64,000 bases of DNA from contig NZ_AWGE01000005.1 in assembly GCF_000495815.1 (NCBI RefSeq), forward strand, positions 248,001-312,000. Direction: 5' to 3'. Origin of the DNA: Asticcacaulis sp. AC466. Its GTDB lineage: Bacteria > Pseudomonadota > Alphaproteobacteria > Caulobacterales > Caulobacteraceae. Positions 60,057-64,000 of the stretch are shown piece by piece. The position numbers and the translations under genes were made by a program. The notes below the pieces were generated by a model. That model worked only from the letters and a program-made list of their open reading frames with translations, ran no database searches and had not been told where the DNA came from. Numbering within the stretch: position 1 is the stretch's first letter; the number at the start of each line of letters is the position of its first letter.

Positions 60057-60157
60057 GATTATCCCCTTGCGTGCTAAGTAAAAGCTTCGCCATTGCTTAA
60101 CGCAAAGGCTGCGCAGGCAGCATATATCAATTATATTTCAGTATTGTGATTGTTGAC
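60057..60157 (-). promoter_or_regulatory. A/T-rich gap before receptor paralogue 1
   Basis: 101 bases between the PHP hydrolase and the receptor, strongly A/T-rich around 60120-60157, with the receptor's AAGGGGAT ribosome site at the end. It could hold a promoter letting paralogue 1 be expressed more than the upstream genes. No terminator stem was seen. Confidence 0.4.
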
Positions 60158-61672
60158 TTATCTTTCAAAAATATTGAAATAGATTGGATTGGATATCATT
60201 TTAATTTTCCCATCCTTGTCGCGAATATTTACGCGCACCCATTGGGCGCACTGGCCCTTTAGGGTGACGTGAAAACTGATGCTGGCGCGGCCGGAATCCA
60301 CAGGCAGAACCTGCGGCTGGGTTTGACCATTCAAAATTAACTCGGCGCGACTTCCGGCTTCGCCTTTAACTTCGACCTCTACTAAAACGTTGCTGTTGGC
60401 ATGGACCGCCAAGGTTTCGCCCATCACCGCCACTTTTTTTTCGGCTCGGCCTTCAACACTCGCTTTGAGGTCCAAAATACGGTCGACGCCCACCCCCATA
60501 TCGACGAAGGCGCGTCCTTTTTTCAGACCGATGAGCAGGGCGGTCTGGGAGAGATTTTCGGCGTAGATGACGGTGGTTGGCAGGCCGACTGGACTGCGGT
60601 GTTCGGGCGTATCCGGCGCATCATGATTGTCGCTGCCGCCGATGGCTGTGAGGTGATGGCCTTCATTCAGACGGGCCTGCCAGAAGGGAATGCCATCTGT
60701 CGGGCCTTCAACGCCATGCTGGGCGAAAACCGAACCGCCATTGACCACTTCCACGGCGTCGATATCGGCATAGTCCGTTGGGGCGTCCCAACCACACCCC
60801 ATACAGGCTTCACCGGTCGGCGCCATCGGGTGGTTGATTGAAATCAGCGCGCCCTTGGCGTGGACGATCCCCGCCAGGGTCTTGACGTCGGGCAGGTCCT
60901 TCGTGCCAAGGCGGAAGGGGACGAATTCGGTCGTGCCAAAGATATTGGCGTGGCCGTGGAAGGTGGTGATTTCACGCGCCGGTATCAGCAGCAAGGTATC
61001 GAAATACGGCTGTAGTTCACGCTCGGCATCATATTGCGATATCGAATTGTGATCGCTGAGCGCAATGAAGTCGAGGCCGCGCGCCTTGGCGGCCTCAAGC
61101 GTCAAAAACACAGGGCAGGGCACGGTCTGGCCGCCGAGTGACAGACAATTGCCGTCGGAATGGGCGCTGTGTGAATGGAAGTCACCGCGATACCATCCGG
61201 CCTTGTCGTTCAGCGGCTTGTCGGTGAAAGCCGAAACTGTCGCCTTGTCATCGACATGGCCAAAGGTAATCTCGGCCTGGTAGTCTGAGGTGGCATCTGG
61301 CCGCATGTTGGGTACGCCCATGACCAGGTTCCAGGTGCCGGCGATAATCGGGCCGGGTAGATAGGAGGGGGTGGCGTCAGTGGCCGACAGGGTGAATTCT
61401 GACTTGTTGCCGCCGCTCCAGCCGCGGAAACCGTTGGGGTCATTGAGGCCCAGATCGATAGTGCTTTTCTGTTCACGGCCGGTGTATCGGAACTTGACGC
61501 TAAGGCGGGTGACGCCGTCGGGGACCGTGAACGGTAGGTCGATATAGGTCTGATGCGCAGTACCATTCAGGCGGCCTTTTAAAACGACATCGGGGGTCGC
61601 AAGGGCCGCCTTCGCGGATGTTAAGGCGCACACGGCGACGAGGGCGGTGAGGCCGAGGATTTTCAGGGACAT
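60158..61672 (-). CDS. CehA/McbA-type secreted PHP-domain metallohydrolase
   Basis: 504 residues from the ATG at 61672, with GGAGA upstream. Signal peptide MSLKILGLTALVAVCALTSAKA. An N-terminal beta domain (about 25-160: DLPFTVPDGVTRLSVKFRY, GTWNLVMGVPN) is followed by the PHP domain. That domain has YRGDFHSHSAHSDGNCL, ARGLDFIALSDHNSISQYD, LLIPAREITTFHGHANIFG, ALISINHPMAP and IGGSDNHDAPDTPEHRS, the trinuclear metal His/Asp/Glu set. CehA/McbA relatives include carbaryl hydrolases and exported phosphoesterases. The substrate here is unknown. It is flanked by two paralogous receptors, the upstream one ending 12 bp away, so its substrate or product is probably what they bind. Confidence 0.88.
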   Translation of the reverse strand: MSLKILGLTALVAVCALTSAKAALATPDVVLKGRLNGTAHQTYIDLPFTVPDGVTRLSVKFRYTGREQKSTIDLGLNDPNGFRGWSGGNKSEFTLSATDATPSYLPGPIIAGTWNLVMGVPNMRPDATSDYQAEITFGHVDDKATVSAFTDKPLNDKAGWYRGDFHSHSAHSDGNCLSLGGQTVPCPVFLTLEAAKARGLDFIALSDHNSISQYDAERELQPYFDTLLLIPAREITTFHGHANIFGTTEFVPFRLGTKDLPDVKTLAGIVHAKGALISINHPMAPTGEACMGCGWDAPTDYADIDAVEVVNGGSVFAQHGVEGPTDGIPFWQARLNEGHHLTAIGGSDNHDAPDTPEHRSPVGLPTTVIYAENLSQTALLIGLKKGRAFVDMGVGVDRILDLKASVEGRAEKKVAVMGETLAVHANSNVLVEVEVKGEAGSRAELILNGQTQPQVLPVDSGRASISFHVTLKGQCAQWVRVNIRDKDGKIKMISNPIYFNIFER

Positions 61673-61684
61673 ATGGCTCTCCAA

Positions 61685-64000
61685 TTAAAGTCTAAAGGAC
61701 AGGGTCGCGCGAAAGCTGCGGCCGAATATCGGCCGGGCGGCGAAATAGGTCGCATTGGCGTCACCGCTGACGATCTGGCCGGCGCGTGGATTGCCTTCTG
61801 TCAGGCCGAGGGTCTGACCGAGATTGTCGCCGGTAAGGATGAAGGTCAGGCGCGGCGCGAGATCATAGCGCAAGGCAACGCCGAGTGTGGCATAGGCGGG
61901 CAGGCGTGCGGTGTTAGCCGCATCGGCGAAACGATCACCATAATATTCAATCGGGATCTCGATGCGGCCACGTCCCTTGGCAAAGCCATAACCGGGCGTC
62001 AGGCGCACCATAATCTCTGGGACACGCAGCAGGCGGTTGCCGCTAAAGTCGCGGATTATCGCCGCGCCATTGACCAGTTCGGTATAGCGCAGGTTTTCGA
62101 AGCGCGGCTTTTGCCAGGTCGCGCTGAGGGCCAGATCCGGTCCCGTGCGGTCTCGGTGCGCGCGCCAAAGCGCCTCGACCTCAAGGCCAACAGTCAGAGT
62201 ATCGCCATAGGCGGCGCGTTGCGAATAAGCGTTGGTCTTGGCATCAAAGACATTATCGGTGACACGATAAGCGGAAAAGGCGGTCGAGAAGGCGACAATT
62301 TGCAGATAGCTACTCGGGGTCGCATGCTTGAAGCCGAACTCGGACAAGGTCACGGGCTCGCTGTGGATATCACCGGCGGGCGGTGAGGTCAGGTCGGTCA
62401 GGTTGGGCAGGTACTGGGTGCGTGTGACGCGGCCATAGATCTGGGTTTGGTCATCTATGGGTCGGGTCAGGCCAAGCGATAGTGTATGGCCGTCGAACTC
62501 ACGGGCCATAAGACTGAATTGCCCGGTGCCGCCAAGAACCGCATCGTCACCGATATGCAGGGTATCCGGTCCCTGAAAGGCCTGGCTTTGTTCGACATTG
62601 GCGGCTAGTCTCAGTTGTTCCAGCCGGATGCCGATGTCGGCGCGCCATGTGCCGAAGGTCCATTCGTCGGTGCCATATACCGCGATCGATCGCTCAGTGC
62701 CGGAATAGGTGTCAAACTGGGCGCCGTAGCGGGTAAAGCCATCCTGGGTGATGGCGCCCAAGGCATTTCCGGCGGCGTCATAGGCCACGATGTCGAGGCG
62801 CCGCGCTTGATTGCGCGCTTCCAGTAAAGTGGTGGCGGTCAGGCGCTTCATCGACATGTTGACTTGGGCCACATAAAGACCGGCTGTGAAATGATGCCCG
62901 CCGGCTTGACCCTCCAGCTTTGTTTCACTGATCAGTTCGCTGAGCGGGATACGCACCGAGGACAGGGTAGCGTCAATGGCCAGTCCGCTTCCGGCGAAAC
63001 GCCTACCGTCGGCATAGCTCAGGCCGAGCTGTGTGGCCTGCGGGTAGATGGCCTGCGCCGCCTGTAGGTAGGTCTTCAGTTTTTCGCTGGCCGTATTGGG
63101 ATAGCCAGGGAAGAGGCCGTTGCGCCAGGTCGATGAGCGGCGCCAGCGCAGGCTTTCATTAAAGGTCAGGGCATCGCTCAGTTCATAACGTAGCTTGACC
63201 GTATATTGATCCAGCCTGACCTCGGTGCCGCGACTAAGATCGAACGGGTAGGGCTGCCCTTTTGCATCAAGCATTTTCGCCGCAGCGGTATCCGGACCGG
63301 CCAGCGTGCCGTAGAGCGCATTAAAGCCGGGCACGGGTTTGATCTGACCATCGGCCGTCACTTGCAGCGGCACGGGCAGGTAGAAGGCAACGCGGTCGTC
63401 GAGATGTTTGTAATCCAGGGAGAGTTTCAGGTGCTCCCATTGCCGTTGAGCCGTCATCCGCCATTGTCCGCCTTTGTCGGCGGTATAGCCCGTCGGCCGC
63501 AGGCCGTCGTCGGCCCGATAAAAGCCGCCTGTGGCGACGCGCCATTCCCCCACAGGCCCGCCGGTCCACAGATCGACGCGGTGGTAATTGCCGTCACCGG
63601 CTTGCAGGCGCAGACGCATTTCCGGCTGCATCGGCGCCTCGCGCGGAATGAGATTGATCAGGCCGCCCAAAGCATTTGAGGCGAAGACAGAGGCCGGGCC
63701 GCCGCGCACGACCTCGACCGCCCGGAGGGTGTCGTCGATCCGAAACGACTGGTCGGCATTGAGATAGCCAAGCCCCGGGTCATGCTGGACCGGCAGACCG
63801 TCCTCCTGGACGGCAAGAGATGAAAAGCCATCACGGGGAATGCCGCGGGCGCGGATATTGTTAGAGGCCTCGCCACCCGAGGATTCCACCCACAAGCCGG
63901 GCACGGCCTTCAGCAGATCGGCGGCGCTCAAGGCGCCTGACATCTGGATCGTGTTGGCCGTGAGGCGTGTGACGGCATAGCTGGACTCAAGTGGTGTACG
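61685..64000 (-). CDS. TonB-dependent receptor, paralogue 2, N-terminus outside the window
   Basis: At least 771 residues; the frame stays open to the window edge, so the signal peptide and TonB box are missing. The visible part starts TPLESSYAVTRLTANTIQMS and continues with the plug ALSAADLLKAVPGLWVESSG, IRARGIPRDGFSSLAVQEDG and AVEVVRGGPASVFASNALGG. The barrel ends RSFRATLSFRL, closing on Leu rather than the usual Phe. It shares blocks such as GLTEGNPRAGQIVSGDANA with the receptor at 57573. It is the upstream gene of the unit with the PHP hydrolase, 12 bp away. Confidence 0.92.
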   Translation of the reverse strand, partial: RTPLESSYAVTRLTANTIQMSGALSAADLLKAVPGLWVESSGGEASNNIRARGIPRDGFSSLAVQEDGLPVQHDPGLGYLNADQSFRIDDTLRAVEVVRGGPASVFASNALGGLINLIPREAPMQPEMRLRLQAGDGNYHRVDLWTGGPVGEWRVATGGFYRADDGLRPTGYTADKGGQWRMTAQRQWEHLKLSLDYKHLDDRVAFYLPVPLQVTADGQIKPVPGFNALYGTLAGPDTAAAKMLDAKGQPYPFDLSRGTEVRLDQYTVKLRYELSDALTFNESLRWRRSSTWRNGLFPGYPNTASEKLKTYLQAAQAIYPQATQLGLSYADGRRFAGSGLAIDATLSSVRIPLSELISETKLEGQAGGHHFTAGLYVAQVNMSMKRLTATTLLEARNQARRLDIVAYDAAGNALGAITQDGFTRYGAQFDTYSGTERSIAVYGTDEWTFGTWRADIGIRLEQLRLAANVEQSQAFQGPDTLHIGDDAVLGGTGQFSLMAREFDGHTLSLGLTRPIDDQTQIYGRVTRTQYLPNLTDLTSPPAGDIHSEPVTLSEFGFKHATPSSYLQIVAFSTAFSAYRVTDNVFDAKTNAYSQRAAYGDTLTVGLEVEALWRAHRDRTGPDLALSATWQKPRFENLRYTELVNGAAIIRDFSGNRLLRVPEIMVRLTPGYGFAKGRGRIEIPIEYYGDRFADAANTARLPAYATLGVALRYDLAPRLTFILTGDNLGQTLGLTEGNPRAGQIVSGDANATYFAARPIFGRSFRATLSFRL

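Overview
The window looks like chromosome of an aerobic, TonB-receptor-rich alphaproteobacterium, most likely a member of the Caulobacterales (Caulobacter/Asticcacaulis type). This rests on seven TonB-dependent receptors in 64 kb, an Lrp-type PutR next to a short PutA, paired periplasmic amidohydrolases, ECF sigma/FecR control of a receptor and a NagX/NagP-type sugar locus. The genus is an inference from gene content, not from a marker gene. I saw no rRNA, tRNA, CRISPR array or intact mobile element.

Layout. 0-6.5 kb (minus strand): a PepSY membrane protein, a siderophore-type receptor, an intact periplasmic amidohydrolase, a second amidohydrolase that has lost its metal ligands, and the start of a TolB-like protein. 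6.6-14.4 kb: amino-acid permease plus proC with a divergent AraC regulator, a PaiB-like protein, and the divergent pair Lrp regulator/putA with nested palindromes between them. 14.4-18.4 kb: a divergent glucokinase and a pirin-wrbA-osmC operon divergent from a LysR regulator. 18.7-24.8 kb: a receptor, a strong terminator, a Tat-exported glycerophosphodiesterase, an Fsr-like efflux pump with divergent AraC regulator, and a DUF2147 protein.

24.9-35.9 kb is the most interesting part: thirteen co-directional genes, mostly joined by 4-bp overlaps. They are an acyl carrier protein, a ketoacyl synthase, a two-component system, a MtnX-like phosphatase, a class III aminotransferase, a ureohydrolase, two separate four-helix SMR/EamA half-transporters, an alpha/beta hydrolase with a Cys nucleophile, a FemAB/GNAT-type acyltransferase, a MipA-like barrel and a three-His-box desaturase. 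I do not recognise this set as a described pathway. I infer synthesis and membrane translocation of an acylated, probably unsaturated, amine or amino-acid lipid.

36.1-46.8 kb (minus strand) is an ECF sigma/FecR/STN-receptor regulated glycan locus: GH20 hexosaminidase, SGNH esterase, NagX-like acetyltransferase and PhoD phosphodiesterase. 47.0-54.6 kb is a GlcNAc-type sugar locus: NagX, FucP/NagP-like permease, PfkB-family kinase, divergent ROK repressor and receptor. Two copies of a 32-bp motif flank the ROK gene. 54.6-55.4 kb is a non-coding scar holding an internally deleted IS5-type transposase and a palindromic intergenic element. 55.4-57.5 kb is a membrane GGDEF-EAL protein. 57.6-64 kb holds two paralogous receptors flanking a secreted CehA/McbA-type PHP hydrolase; the last receptor runs off the window.
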